This document shows, one piece after another, positions 35,080 to 44,781 of a stretch of 64,000 nt of DNA (positions are counted from its first letter, which is position 1; each line of letters begins with the position of its first letter). Under the pieces are notes generated by a model, which saw only the letters and a list, made by a program, of their open reading frames with translations, did not search any database and was not told the DNA's origin. Source of the DNA: Siphonobacter curvatus. GTDB lineage: Bacteria; Bacteroidota; Bacteroidia; Cytophagales; Spirosomataceae. Location: NCBI RefSeq assembly GCF_002943425.1, contig NZ_PTRA01000001.1:2108001-2172000 (forward strand), written 5' to 3'. The translations under genes and the position numbers were made by a program.

Positions 35080-35928
35080 TTAAGGTAAGCGTCTGTAAGC
35101 TTCGTCTGCACCACCTCCAGCGGGTAGAAGCTCATAACCTGGTATACTAAGACTGCCAAAAGGGGGAAGTAATCCACTTAGACCCGTTTGAGGTCCAGCA
35201 AAAGCTTCGGTGCGGCCGCGGTCCAGGGCGTTTAACAGGCTTATGTCACCCCGTTGAAGGATGTTTCTACCGCGAATAATAAACGTATCGCGGCCTTGGG
35301 ATCGTGGATCAACTTGAGTAATATTCTGAGCCACAACCAAACCTACTCCAGAAATTCTACGGGCTTCTATCGGTGTGTTGTTGACGGTCCAGGAACCTAG
35401 GTAAGTCCTGCTAAAATAAACATCCGTAACATTTTGAAAACGATCCTTGACGCGATAAGCTGGAGAGCCGTCAGTAGCCGTCACTTGCTCGAAATCAGAA
35501 CCTAGGTCGTTGACGCTGAAACCTGAAACAAACCATCCATTTGCATCTGGACCTGGTTCAAAGCAGCCACTAGCTCCTTGTGCGATGGCGGCTGGATTAA
35601 AGTCGCTCCGTGCAATGAATTGGCCACCCCGAATAAGAAAGCGTGAACCAAATTGAGGCTCCGGTAAAATTTGTCCTACGTATTGTCGATCACCGTCCCC
35701 GGCAATGATTACTTGAAAACGACTATTAGGCACGGTGTTCCAAGTCCCCAATTCTCTTCCAAAGGTAAGGGTAGCACATTGCCCTCCCTGGCTTAGTCTG
35801 GCACCAGCTTGTTTGCTTATTGCGGGCGTAGGGGTGTCAATCTCTTGCCTGTTGCAACTCATAGGTATGGTGATCAGACCCACCAGAATCGCATAAAGTC
35901 CTTTTCGCAATGTTTGATTCTTGTACAT
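35080..35928 (-). CDS. Secreted lipoprotein of unknown function
   Basis: From the ATG at 35928 this gives 282 residues; an in-frame ATG at 35940 adds four. The signal peptide ends in a lipobox (LITIPMSC), so it should be lipid-anchored. The mature part is rich in beta strands and short repeats (ATLTFGRELGTWNTVPNS, FLIRGGQFIARSDFNP, GWFVSGFSVNDLG, DTFIIRGRNILQRGDISLL). It ends in a proline/glycine-rich segment. No known domain was recognised. It has its own strong terminator. Confidence 0.6.
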   Translation of the reverse strand: MYKNQTLRKGLYAILVGLITIPMSCNRQEIDTPTPAISKQAGARLSQGGQCATLTFGRELGTWNTVPNSRFQVIIAGDGDRQYVGQILPEPQFGSRFLIRGGQFIARSDFNPAAIAQGASGCFEPGPDANGWFVSGFSVNDLGSDFEQVTATDGSPAYRVKDRFQNVTDVYFSRTYLGSWTVNNTPIEARRISGVGLVVAQNITQVDPRSQGRDTFIIRGRNILQRGDISLLNALDRGRTEAFAGPQTGLSGLLPPFGSLSIPGYELLPAGGGADEAYRRLP

Positions 35929-36083
35929 GTTTCGTTCCATTGTATAGATTTAGAAATACCCGTTAAGTGGCCATTCTCTGCGGGTGAGTTACCAGATCAA
36001 TCTGCTGAACAAAGTTGATTGCCAAGTACTCCGAATACAATAGGGGAAAACCATGGATTTTATAGAACAAATAGGGGAATTCG

Positions 36084-36725
36084 CTAGCTAATGCGATCAA
36101 GTATTTTGATAGCAATTTGGCGTAACTTACTTGTTGATTGAAGGGATAATTTCTGAACTATTCGAAGCTTATGATTCTCGACCGTTTTTACACTGATCGA
36201 AAGCTTACTAGCTATTTCCTGATTGGATTCACCCCAACCAATGAGACCTATTACCTCGCGTTCGCGAGAAGTAAGTTTGGCAAGGTAATTTAGCATTTCC
36301 GGGTGATTATCCACGGCCGTTAATGGGATCGATGCATAGCGAAGGCCTTGCTGAAGTTGATGTAAGCAAGACCGCAGATCTTGGACGGAAAAGATTGCCG
36401 GTAAAAGTCCACTTAAGTCTAAAGAGTTGAATAATTGATGATTTCCTTCGGAGGATAAAAATACAATACACTTTGTTGCTAACTTGGGTGTTGCCCGGAT
36501 TTGTTGAAGTAACCCGAAGGTGTATTGGTAGAGTGAAAGCTGGGGTGGTTGAATCAGGAAGAAGTCAGGAGCCAGAAAGCTTACTGCTTGATGAATTGGC
36601 GTATGATGATCTTCTAAATTGATTAACAGATACTCGTCAGATAGGGAATTGATGATGGAGAGCTGTTCGGCCTTGAGTGCGGGTAAATGATAGGCAATAG
36701 TCAGAGGTAGGCGGCAAGAATTCAT
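36084..36725 (-). CDS. LuxR-type regulator with degenerate receiver domain
   Basis: A 213-residue protein. The last 65 residues form a LuxR/NarL helix-turn-helix (LTSREREVIGLIGWGESNQE, IASKLSISVKTVENHKLRIV). The first 130 residues have receiver-like size and spacing, but the phospho-acceptor position reads DFFLIQPP instead of DxxLMD, and the conserved lysine is not evident. It is thus probably not controlled by phosphorylation, or it is a pseudo-receiver. No kinase gene is adjacent. Confidence 0.8.
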   Translation of the reverse strand: MNSCRLPLTIAYHLPALKAEQLSIINSLSDEYLLINLEDHHTPIHQAVSFLAPDFFLIQPPQLSLYQYTFGLLQQIRATPKLATKCIVFLSSEGNHQLFNSLDLSGLLPAIFSVQDLRSCLHQLQQGLRYASIPLTAVDNHPEMLNYLAKLTSREREVIGLIGWGESNQEIASKLSISVKTVENHKLRIVQKLSLQSTSKLRQIAIKILDRIS

Positions 36726-37986
36726 AAGAGCGTGGCGGATTAGTGGATGGCCAATTTAATCTCTTTTAAGTCTAACTTCCGCTAAGTGCACGAACTAATT
36801 TTCAGCGACTTAGCGAAAGGCAGCAGTAGGGAAGGGAAGTGCCTATAGACTTAAAGGGAAAATGCAATCCTACAAGGCCTGATGCATCTTTTAAATGAAT
36901 AAAGTTTAAATTAGAGCTACTGGTATCGTGCAACAGGAGGTAAAAACTAGTAGGACTTTTGAGCTTAACTCTACTCCAATTCATTTATTCCGTTGCTTTT
37001 ATTAGTGCTCTTTACTTTTATTATTCTTTTAGAGAGGTAATGAGCTGTCATAACTTAAGTCAAGAAATATTTAATTCTTACGAGAATGAGAGCTTCGAAT
37101 AAGTTATTAAGGGCTATAATTCAATACAAAGGCTTTAAAATAGGTGTTAGAACTAGTTTTTACAATAAGTGATCGTTAGAATTTACATATCCTACAGTCA
37201 AGTTTTAAAAACAATTTATGTTATTCGCTTATTGACAGTAACCGTTGGATATACTATATGTAAAGAATATTATACAAAAGAATGTGTAGTTCTAATAGCT
37301 ATCTAAAAATATCCTTAAGCTATGATGCGAAAGTGTTTTGATTATTATTAAAAATAAAACTATCTTTTATAGTGATAAAACAGTAGCAACGTAGAACTTG
37401 AATTTTTATAATCTATGCTTCTGACTTTCTAGGTGTAAATAACTTTTAGATTGTAAGACTCAGCGGATAATAGGGTTGTCAAATCGTTGAATTAACCTAT
37501 ATAGGAATATTGAACCTGTCTTGTTATTTAAAACGAAAGAATTAGTCCGTTGTGTTCAGTATATATTCCGCTCAGGTAGTTGAATCTTAAGCAGCGGCGT
37601 TTGCTCCGTTGTATCGAGGAGATCAACTGGAAAACAAATAATCAGATTCTGCATAGCTAGTAAAAAAGGCAGCAAATTACTCCTATTAGCAATCAGACCG
37701 GATGATCTCCCCTAACTACCGCGACAGGACAGAGGAGTAGCGAAACGCTTCTTCTGGCAAACTAAGATGGAACTAGTAAAGGGTAGATGAGATCTCAATG
37801 GATCGAAAAAAGAATGACGTCTATACCGATCAAATCCGATTCATTCGAATCAAAAGGTAAGTTAGACTAGCTTCGTATGTTCTCCTCCGGTAATCATCTA
37901 GCATGTTTTACCTCTTTCCTCCCCACTAAAAAGATGGTATAAGTTTTGTGATTATTTAGGGTACGTATCTATTCCATCATACTATT
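36726..37986. other. 1.26-kb gene-free, AT-rich stretch
   Basis: No coding sequence of any credible length, no tRNA-like fold and no repeat was seen on either strand. It is markedly richer in A and T between about 36990 and 37600 than the flanking genes. A regulatory RNA or the leader of the gene at 37987 could be hidden here, but nothing specific supports it. Confidence 0.4.
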
Positions 37987-38538
37987 ATGAAAAATACAAC
38001 GGGTGCTGACCCTATCTTCAAAACGAAAACCTCTCCCTCGGCAGAGCCGGCTTTACAGGAACTCTTTTTGGATTGTCTACGGGATATCTACTGGGCCGAA
38101 AATCATTTGGTACAGAGTCTTCCTAAGATGATTAGTTCCGCCACTTCCGATAAACTCAAAAAAGCGATTGAAGATCACCTGACGCAGACTGAAACGCACG
38201 TGGATCGCCTGGAGCAAATCTTCGAGATCCTCGGCGAGAAAGCCATTGCCAAGAAATGCGATGCGATGGAAGGCCTGACTAAAGAAGGAGAAGGCATCAT
38301 TGAAAGTACCGACGAGGGTACTGCCACACGCGACGTTGGCATTATTCTGGCTTCGCAAAAAGTGGAGCACTATGAAATTGCCACGTACGGCGGCTTGACC
38401 CAATTGGCTCAAACGCTGGGCTATGACGACGTTTCTTCATTACTTGCTCAAACGCTGGAAGAAGAAAAACAAGCAGACGCCCTGTTAACGGAAGTAGCCG
38501 AAAGCGACGTGAATTACAAAGCTTCTCAGGAAGCCTAA
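37987..38538 (+). CDS. YciF-like ferritin-family protein (DUF892)
   Basis: A 183-residue four-helix protein. LQELFLDCLRDIYWAENHLV opens the domain. TETHVDRLEQIFEILGEKA, KCDAMEGLTKEGEGII and QKVEHYEIATYGGLTQLA follow the DUF892/YciE-YciF pattern, with Glu/His residues placed as in ferritin-like diiron sites. Members are linked to general stress responses. The catalase gene begins 33 bases after its stop, so the two form an oxidative-stress operon. Confidence 0.88.
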   Translation: MKNTTGADPIFKTKTSPSAEPALQELFLDCLRDIYWAENHLVQSLPKMISSATSDKLKKAIEDHLTQTETHVDRLEQIFEILGEKAIAKKCDAMEGLTKEGEGIIESTDEGTATRDVGIILASQKVEHYEIATYGGLTQLAQTLGYDDVSSLLAQTLEEEKQADALLTEVAESDVNYKASQEA

Positions 38539-38571
38539 GCCTAGTATCTATTCTTACGAGTTACGAGCAAA

Positions 38572-40743
38572 ATGACGCATCAACCCAATCAACCAGGAAA
38601 CGATAAAATCGATAATCTGGCTCCGCATACCGAGCAATCCTCGGGTGAAAAAATGACGACCAATACAGGTCTGAAAATTAGCGACGATAATAACTCCCTG
38701 AAAGCGGGAGATCGGGGTCCTTCCCTGCTGGAAGACTTCATTTTACGCGAAAAAATCACGCACTTCGACCACGAACGGATTCCGGAACGCGTTGTACACG
38801 CCCGGGGATCGGGAGCACACGGTGTGTTCAAGGTGTATGAGTCCATGGCTCATCTGACGAAAGCCCAGTTTCTGAATGATCCTTCGCTGGAAACGCCCGT
38901 GTTTGTGCGTTTTTCGACCGTTGCCGGCTCGCGAGGATCGACGGATTTGGCCCGCGATGTTCGCGGTTTTGCCGTTAAGTTCTACACGCAGGAAGGTAAT
39001 TTTGATTTGGTAGGGAACAACATGCCCGTATTCTTCATTCAGGATGCCATCAAATTTCCAGACCTCATTCACGCTGTTAAGCCGGAACCGGATAATGAAA
39101 TTCCACAGGCCGCTTCCGCTCACGATACATTCTGGGATTTTATTTCTCTGATGCCCGAATCCGCTCACATGGTTATGTGGGCCATGAGTGACCGAGCCCT
39201 GCCCCGCAGCTACCGGATGATGGAAGGCTTTGGCGTTCATACCTTCCGGTTTGTCAATGCGGAAGGCGTATCAAGTTTCGTTAAATTCCACTGGAAACCC
39301 CTGTTAGGTGTTCACTCGGTGGCCTGGGACGAGGCTCAGAATATTTCCGGGAAAGACCCCGATTTTCACCGTCGCGACTTATGGGATGCGATTGAAAGCG
39401 GTCATTTCCCGGAATGGGAACTCGGTGTGCAAATCGTAGCCGAAGAAGATGAGTTTAAATTTGACTTTGACCTGCTCGATTCGACCAAAATCATTCCCGA
39501 AGAACTGGTACCCGTGCAACGCATTGGTAAACTAACGTTGAATCGTAATCCCGATAACTTCTTTGCGGAAACCGAGCAAGTGGCTTTCCACCTCGGACAT
39601 GTTGTACCGGGTATTGATTTCACCAACGATCCCTTGTTACAGGGACGTTTGTTCTCCTATACGGATACGCAGCTGTTACGTTTGGGGGGACCTAATTTCC
39701 AGGAAATTCCGATCAACCGTCCCCTCAATACGGTACACAATAACCAGCGGGACGGTCACATGCGTCAGATGATCAATAAGGGAAAAGCGAGTTATCACCC
39801 TAATTCCTTAGGTGGCGGTTATCCCGAGCAGTCGAAGTCTTCGGAAGGCGGCTTTTCCAGTTATCCTGAACGCATTGAAGCCCGAAAAGTACGAGCCCGT
39901 AGCAAGAGCTTCATGGATCACTTCAGTCAGGCCCGACTCTTTTTCAACAGTCAGTCCGAACCCGAGAAGAACCATATTATTGATGCATTAAGCTTCGAAT
40001 TGGGTAAGGTAAAAACCGTGGCTATTCGGGAACGTATGCTGGGTATTTTATCACTAATCGATAAAAACCTCGCCGCTGAAGTAGCCTTTGCCTTACGTAT
40101 TCCGGTACCCCAGGATCCGGCTTTGCCCGTTAATCACAGTGTCCCAGCCGATGCAGATCCTGCGGATTATGATTCCGTCATGGCAGAAGGGTCATTGACT
40201 TCCTCGGAAGCCCTGAGTATGGCTAATACCATCAAAGACAGTATCCAAACGCGAAAAGTCGCTTTTCTGGCTGCGGATGGAGTGGACGAAGAATCACTCC
40301 AGATTGTGAAAAGCAAGCTGGAAGCCGAAGGTGCTGTAGTAGAAGTCATTGCTCCGCGACTCAATTTCATTCTATCGGCTGATAATACTGAAATTCCCGT
40401 CGATCACAGTTTCCTGACGGCGGCATCCGTGTTATACGATGCGGTGTATGTACCCGGAGGAACGAATAGTGTCGCTGCGGTAGAAGCGGAAGCCGATGCG
40501 GTTCATTTCTTAAATGAGGCCTTCAAACATTGCAAGCCGATTGCAGCTCACGCTTCAGCTCTGCAAGTACTGGAATCAACGTATTTTGCGAAAAAACTAC
40601 CAGCCGACTTTTCGGAAGATACCGTTTTACGGGAAGGTTTAGTAGTAAGCGATGATTCCGCAACACTAGCTGACTTGTTTACGAAAGCGATTGCTCAGCA
40701 TCGTTTCTGGGAACGAGAAAAACCCAGAAAAATTCCAGCTTAG
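38572..40743 (+). CDS. katE: Large-subunit catalase (HPII type)
   Basis: Breaks down hydrogen peroxide in the cytoplasm. The 723 residues have the clade II layout: an extended N-terminus, the catalase core with distal H76 in [11 protein letters not shown], the [11 protein letters not shown] region, and the proximal heme ligand near Y363 in [11 protein letters not shown]-terminal flavodoxin/GATase-like domain follows from about residue 555 ([28 protein letters not shown]). All catalytic residues are present. It is co-transcribed with the YciF-like gene and ends at a 21-bp terminator shared with the ankyrin gene. Confidence 0.96.
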   Translation: MTHQPNQPGNDKIDNLAPHTEQSSGEKMTTNTGLKISDDNNSLKAGDRGPSLLEDFILREKITHFDHERIPERVVHARGSGAHGVFKVYESMAHLTKAQFLNDPSLETPVFVRFSTVAGSRGSTDLARDVRGFAVKFYTQEGNFDLVGNNMPVFFIQDAIKFPDLIHAVKPEPDNEIPQAASAHDTFWDFISLMPESAHMVMWAMSDRALPRSYRMMEGFGVHTFRFVNAEGVSSFVKFHWKPLLGVHSVAWDEAQNISGKDPDFHRRDLWDAIESGHFPEWELGVQIVAEEDEFKFDFDLLDSTKIIPEELVPVQRIGKLTLNRNPDNFFAETEQVAFHLGHVVPGIDFTNDPLLQGRLFSYTDTQLLRLGGPNFQEIPINRPLNTVHNNQRDGHMRQMINKGKASYHPNSLGGGYPEQSKSSEGGFSSYPERIEARKVRARSKSFMDHFSQARLFFNSQSEPEKNHIIDALSFELGKVKTVAIRERMLGILSLIDKNLAAEVAFALRIPVPQDPALPVNHSVPADADPADYDSVMAEGSLTSSEALSMANTIKDSIQTRKVAFLAADGVDEESLQIVKSKLEAEGAVVEVIAPRLNFILSADNTEIPVDHSFLTAASVLYDAVYVPGGTNSVAAVEAEADAVHFLNEAFKHCKPIAAHASALQVLESTYFAKKLPADFSEDTVLREGLVVSDDSATLADLFTKAIAQHRFWEREKPRKIPA

Positions 40744-40749
40744 GTTTCA

Positions 40750-40796
40750 CTAAGAAAAAGCCCAGTCTGATAATTTCAGACTGGGCTTTTTCTTAG
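40750..40796. terminator. Bidirectional terminator, 21-bp perfect stem
   Basis: A 21-base perfect inverted repeat with a 5-base loop, with an A-tract on the left and a T-tract on the right, between the convergent katE and ankyrin genes. Confidence 0.92.
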
Positions 40797-40839
40797 CTGC
40801 GGTTTTTACATGTAACGTATCAGGTGTTACGTTCTATCG

Positions 40840-41340
40840 CTATTCATCTTTCAGTAATTCAGCAGCTTCGATATTATTCTGTTGTAAGGCCAGGTCCATC
40901 ACGGTTAAGCCTCGTACGTCGCGAATCGTTTTATCGGCTCCGTACTGGAGCAATAATTTCACTACTTCGTTTCGACCAAACATGGCGGCAAACATCAGGG
41001 CGGTTCCGCCATTGCCGTGCTGCAAATTTAAATCCGCTCCCTGAGCAATGAGTAACTCGGCCAGATCCGTATAGCCCTTGAAACTTACGCCCATCAGTGC
41101 CGTATTTCCGCCAAAATCCTGAGCATTGACATCAGCCCCGGCCTGAAGCAGAAGCCGGGCTGCTTCAAATTGATGATTATAGCAGGCAATGATCAGGGGC
41201 GTATACCCTTTCTCATCACGAGCGTTGACATTAGTATGACGATCAATTAATTCCTGAATAACAGCCGTTTCTCCCAGACGGGCGGCGTGAATAAGTACAG
41301 GTTCCAGATTGGTAAGGCCAGCAACGGAAGATTCGGTCAT
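40840..41340 (-). CDS. Ankyrin-repeat protein
   Basis: From the ATG at 41340 this gives 166 residues; a longer reading to 41430 adds an unlikely hydrophobic stretch. Four ankyrin repeats can be seen (LIHAARLGETAVIQELIDR, GYTPLIIACYNHQFEAARLL, GNTALMGVSFKGYTDLAELL, GGTALMFAAMFGRNEVVKLL) plus a partial fifth. There is no signal peptide. Ankyrin proteins next to catalase genes are known in Pseudomonas (AnkB with KatB), where they support catalase activity; here the gene is convergent with katE, so a link is only suggested. Confidence 0.88.
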   Translation of the reverse strand: MTESSVAGLTNLEPVLIHAARLGETAVIQELIDRHTNVNARDEKGYTPLIIACYNHQFEAARLLLQAGADVNAQDFGGNTALMGVSFKGYTDLAELLIAQGADLNLQHGNGGTALMFAAMFGRNEVVKLLLQYGADKTIRDVRGLTVMDLALQQNNIEAAELLKDE

Positions 41341-41842
41341 CGTAGGTTTTAGTAAGTATAAAACAAGTCTATCTCCTATTCTGCACAAATAGTATACCAG
41401 CACCAGGGGTGATCTTCCCATGAACTGCATGATTTAGTACATACTTCCCAGCAGCACGCCCATGGAATATACTGAACAAGCATTCTCCATGGCTAAGTGC
41501 ATTCCAGTTTGGTTGCGGTACTTTATTCGCTCCGAAGATTTTGGGAATGGAATGGGTCTCTAGTAGTAAGACAAGTATCTGGAAAACCACTTACACGAAT
41601 CGTACGTAACGCTCCGAAGAGGAACAAAAAGAAATCTAGATATAACGGGGATGAAATGCTGGCCTGGCGTTTCCACTTTCTCATTTGCTAATGCTGCTGT
41701 TCAAGCACCTACAGATTTGATCAAACTACAGGTGACTAAGGTAATAGTTGAGTCTACTAGAAGCACTGGCAACCTACTTACTGTAATCAGCAAGTTTATT
41801 CACCCCAACTGATTAGCGATTCATCCCTTTTATTTTTTTACC
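41341..41842. other. Gene-free stretch before the kinase gene
   Basis: No convincing coding sequence on either strand. Nothing else was recognised until the inverted repeat at 41843. Confidence 0.4.
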
Positions 41843-41900
41843 GGAAGGTAGAGCATATTCTTTGTTTTACCAATGAAACAAAGAATATGCTCTACCTTCC
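41843..41900. repeat. 25-bp perfect inverted repeat covering the kinase start codon
   Basis: The arm 41843-41867 pairs perfectly with 41876-41900 around the loop TACCAATG. The right arm contains the ATG at 41887 and the first codons of the kinase. In the mRNA the start codon would be locked in a very stable hairpin. No T-run follows, so it is not a normal terminator. Confidence 0.9.
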
Positions 41901-43692
41901 TCGTCACCGAACAGTTTTTATTACTCAATTTATCGTCCTCTTTTTATTCTGGTACTTAGTTAAATACTATTTGTCAAAGGACACCCTTTATTTGTATACG
42001 AGTACATTTTTAGTAGCCTTTGTATTCGCTCTGATGGGCTTACTAAGCTATGAGATTATCATCAAATCCATTTTTTCAACGGAGCAGAATAAGAGCCTTC
42101 TCGGGCGTATCTTTTGCTTTGGAAGTGTTCTCCTTCTGAGTCAAGTGGTCTTAGAGGTCGTCAATCTGTCGAAGAGTATACCCTTTGTAGCTTACGTTGA
42201 CCGCATAATGCATCCGGGGGACGCAATTAAAAGCTTCATGGTGGCTTTAAGCGGATGGTCTCAAAGAACATGGGCTTTATCCAGACTACTGGGTTCTTTA
42301 GTCCTTTATAGCCTGTTAGGATTCTGCTACTTGGCTGTAGACACTTTTTATCGACGTAGGCAACTTTCTTTAGCGGCCCGCGAATCCGAGTTAGGACTGC
42401 TAAAAACTCAGATTAATCCGCACTTTTTATACAATGCTCTGAATACGATTTATGGTCAATCCTTGCGGGAAAATCAGTCTTCCATCACTGAATCCATTCA
42501 ACAGATAGCTACCCAAGCACGCAAGATGCTAACCGTTGAAAAGGCCTTAGAAATCCCCGCATTTTCTAAAAAGAAGGTGCTAGTCAAAGTATCAGTATGT
42601 TTAGGGCTAGTGAGCTTTGCCTATTATGCCTACTTATATTATATAACGCACCCAACGCCGGAAAACGCTTTTCTACCCTTTATATGGTACAAGATCATTG
42701 CAGGGGTAGAAGGGACATTGGTAAAAGGCTTAATCTGGTCAATCTTCACGTATATCTACTTTAGGTTTTTATTCCAACGCTTATGGACCAAAAAAGACGT
42801 GGGTATAGCCATTGTATGGAAAGGACTAAACTATCTGGCAGGGCTATGGGTACTAGCGTTTGCGTATTGGATTGTTATAAATATTCAATTTACCTTTAAC
42901 CAATGGCTAGTGAGAATCGGTTCGCCCTATCAAGGCTCTATCTACGGCTTTGGTACGCAGTACTTCTGGGAAGTTACGCATACGCTTATGGATTACCAGC
43001 GGATGCTAAGGAGCGTATGGGTGATTTGGGTATCGAGCACTATTCCCTACTTAGGTACTGCGGTTGTGTACCAGGCCATTCTCTGGTATCAGCAGTCCAG
43101 GCATTTGGAAAAGCAGGTACAAAAGCAAAAAAAGCTAAATAGTAATCCGTATTTACTCGACCAGCTTCAATCGCTGCTCAGGGGCCAGCCTTCTTTAGTG
43201 GGTACAGCTACCGGGCAAAGTTTTCAGCAACTAGTTGCTCTCATGGCCTATATACAGGATACGGATGCCGAGAAGCAAGTTCCTTTAACCAGCGAGCTTA
43301 CATTTGTTAAAGCCTATCTTGACTTTCAACGGAAACGAATTCCTACAGATACATCCATTGTCATTCAAACGGAACTGCCTACGCATATACCTGCACTTTC
43401 GATTGCCCCACTTTTATTGATTCCTTTCATCGAGAATGCCTTTCAGTACGGTATCCGCACAGATGCTCCCTGTTGGATTCGATTGGAGATTAGTTGTAAG
43501 GGCTCGCAGTTAATAATGAAGCTTGCTAATACCGTGGTTCCCCAAACTAACTTGCCCAACAGCTCGGGAATTGGCCTGAAAAATGTGAAGAAACGGCTAC
43601 ATTTACTTTACGACCGTCAGCATACGTTAGAGATACATTCGAATGAACATACGTATCAGGTATACCTGTGCATTCATCTGGACCATTACTAG
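41887..43692 (+). CDS. LytS-type membrane histidine kinase with two kinase heads, each incomplete
   Basis: A 601-residue protein. The first half has about four membrane segments (10-28, 35-60, 75-95, 132-155), followed by an intact phospho-acceptor box QINPHFLYNALN (H179), but this head stops near residue 220 without an ATPase domain. A second set of membrane segments follows (235-255, 275-295, 315-335, 375-400). Then comes a second head in which the box reads NSNPYLLDQLQSL (Y422 where His is expected), with a complete ATPase end (FIENAFQYGI, GIGLKNVKKRL). It looks like a fusion of two tandem kinases. The LytTR regulator starts 16 bases later. Confidence 0.85.
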   Translation: MLYLPRHRTVFITQFIVLFLFWYLVKYYLSKDTLYLYTSTFLVAFVFALMGLLSYEIIIKSIFSTEQNKSLLGRIFCFGSVLLLSQVVLEVVNLSKSIPFVAYVDRIMHPGDAIKSFMVALSGWSQRTWALSRLLGSLVLYSLLGFCYLAVDTFYRRRQLSLAARESELGLLKTQINPHFLYNALNTIYGQSLRENQSSITESIQQIATQARKMLTVEKALEIPAFSKKKVLVKVSVCLGLVSFAYYAYLYYITHPTPENAFLPFIWYKIIAGVEGTLVKGLIWSIFTYIYFRFLFQRLWTKKDVGIAIVWKGLNYLAGLWVLAFAYWIVINIQFTFNQWLVRIGSPYQGSIYGFGTQYFWEVTHTLMDYQRMLRSVWVIWVSSTIPYLGTAVVYQAILWYQQSRHLEKQVQKQKKLNSNPYLLDQLQSLLRGQPSLVGTATGQSFQQLVALMAYIQDTDAEKQVPLTSELTFVKAYLDFQRKRIPTDTSIVIQTELPTHIPALSIAPLLLIPFIENAFQYGIRTDAPCWIRLEISCKGSQLIMKLANTVVPQTNLPNSSGIGLKNVKKRLHLLYDRQHTLEIHSNEHTYQVYLCIHLDHY

Positions 43693-43708
43693 CTAATACA
43701 TCCCTGCC

Positions 43709-44382
43709 ATGCTTACCTGCCTAGCCATCGATGATGAACCCATTGCTCTAGAGATTATTCAAACCTTTGCCGAACGGATTCCTTTCTTGGAGCTTAAAGC
43801 TACTTTTACCAATCCCCGTAAGGCACTGGATTTTCTCCGCTCGGAACCGGTCGATCTAGTTTTTCTAGATGTTAATATGCCCGTGTTTAATGGGCTGGAA
43901 GTCGCAGAAATTCTTCGCAGGCAAACGGCGGTGATTTTCACTACGGCTTACCCTGAATATGCCTTAAAAGGCTATGAGCTGGAAGTAGCCGATTATCTGC
44001 TCAAACCCATTGCTTTCGATCGTTTTTTGCAAGCTACGCAGAAAATCAGGGATCGGAACCGCTCATGCTCTGTAGTTGCTTCAACTCCCCTTTTTGTCAA
44101 GGACGGCTACGAATGGGTAGGTATTCAGCCTCACCTGATTCAGTATTTGGAGTCAGCCGATAATTACGTTAAGATCTGTCAGGCCCACCAAACCATTCTT
44201 ATTAGAAGCAGTTACCCGAATTGCTGAATTTGCTTCCTGCGGGTGATTTTGTTCGTGTACATCGCTCTTTTGTGGTTAACATCCAATACATCCAGCGAAT
44301 GGGTCGTTCAGAAATTCAAATGGCCTCTCGGCAAATTCCTATCGGAGTTTCTTATCGTGCACAAGTGGAGGCCTTGCTGTAA
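43709..44382 (+). pseudogene. LytTR-type response regulator with a frameshift in the DNA-binding domain
   Basis: The receiver is intact (CLAIDDEP, VFLDVNMPVFNGLE with the phospho-acceptor Asp, TTAYPEYALKGYE, DYLLKPI). The LytTR domain begins (YLESADNYVKICQAHQTILI), but the frame ends in SSYPNC and a TGA at 44225. The rest of the domain is present in another frame up to 44382: LLNLLPAGDFVRVHRSFVVN and IQYIQRMGRSEIQMASRQIP. Restoring one base near 44211 would join them. The truncated 172-residue product would lack most of the DNA-binding surface. A sequencing error is possible. Confidence 0.8.
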
Positions 44383-44781
44383 AATACCCCAATACAAACT
44401 AGAGAGGGAGAAAACAATCAGTTTCTTCTTTGCTACTTAGCGGAGGAGCTGTGTCCTAAAGTCTATTATTTATCTCAGGAAAGGTGCATTTGACCATTAA
44501 CTACGTCTTCTTAGCCATATGGTGTGCTTTTATTTAATAAAGAACGCCAGGGTGTCTCCAAATTGATTACTTCCAGATTCTTCCTTTTAACAAATCGCAT
44601 GAACGAACTAGATAGAGCAGAACTGCTCTTCAGCTACCCGTCATAGGTAAATAATAAGGAAACCGCAGCTACTAATTATTTTCAGCTGAAAGACAATACC
44701 TTACCAATACGTAGGGTCTATCCTAATTTTCAATCCATACAAATAACACTTTATTTGTACACCAAACATATGTATCAAACG
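44383..44781. other. Gene-free stretch before the exported DinB gene
   Basis: No coding sequence seen. TTTATTTG at about 44749-44756, close to a -7 box, lies a short distance before the DinB start and may be its promoter. Confidence 0.35.

Noticed and set aside
36802-36984. 60-codon leftward open frame in the AT-rich gap
   Set aside because: No start context, no conserved pattern and serine/leucine-rich noise composition.
41369-41590. 73-codon leftward open frame upstream of the ankyrin gene
   Set aside because: It overlaps the ankyrin start region in another frame and shows no family pattern I could confirm.
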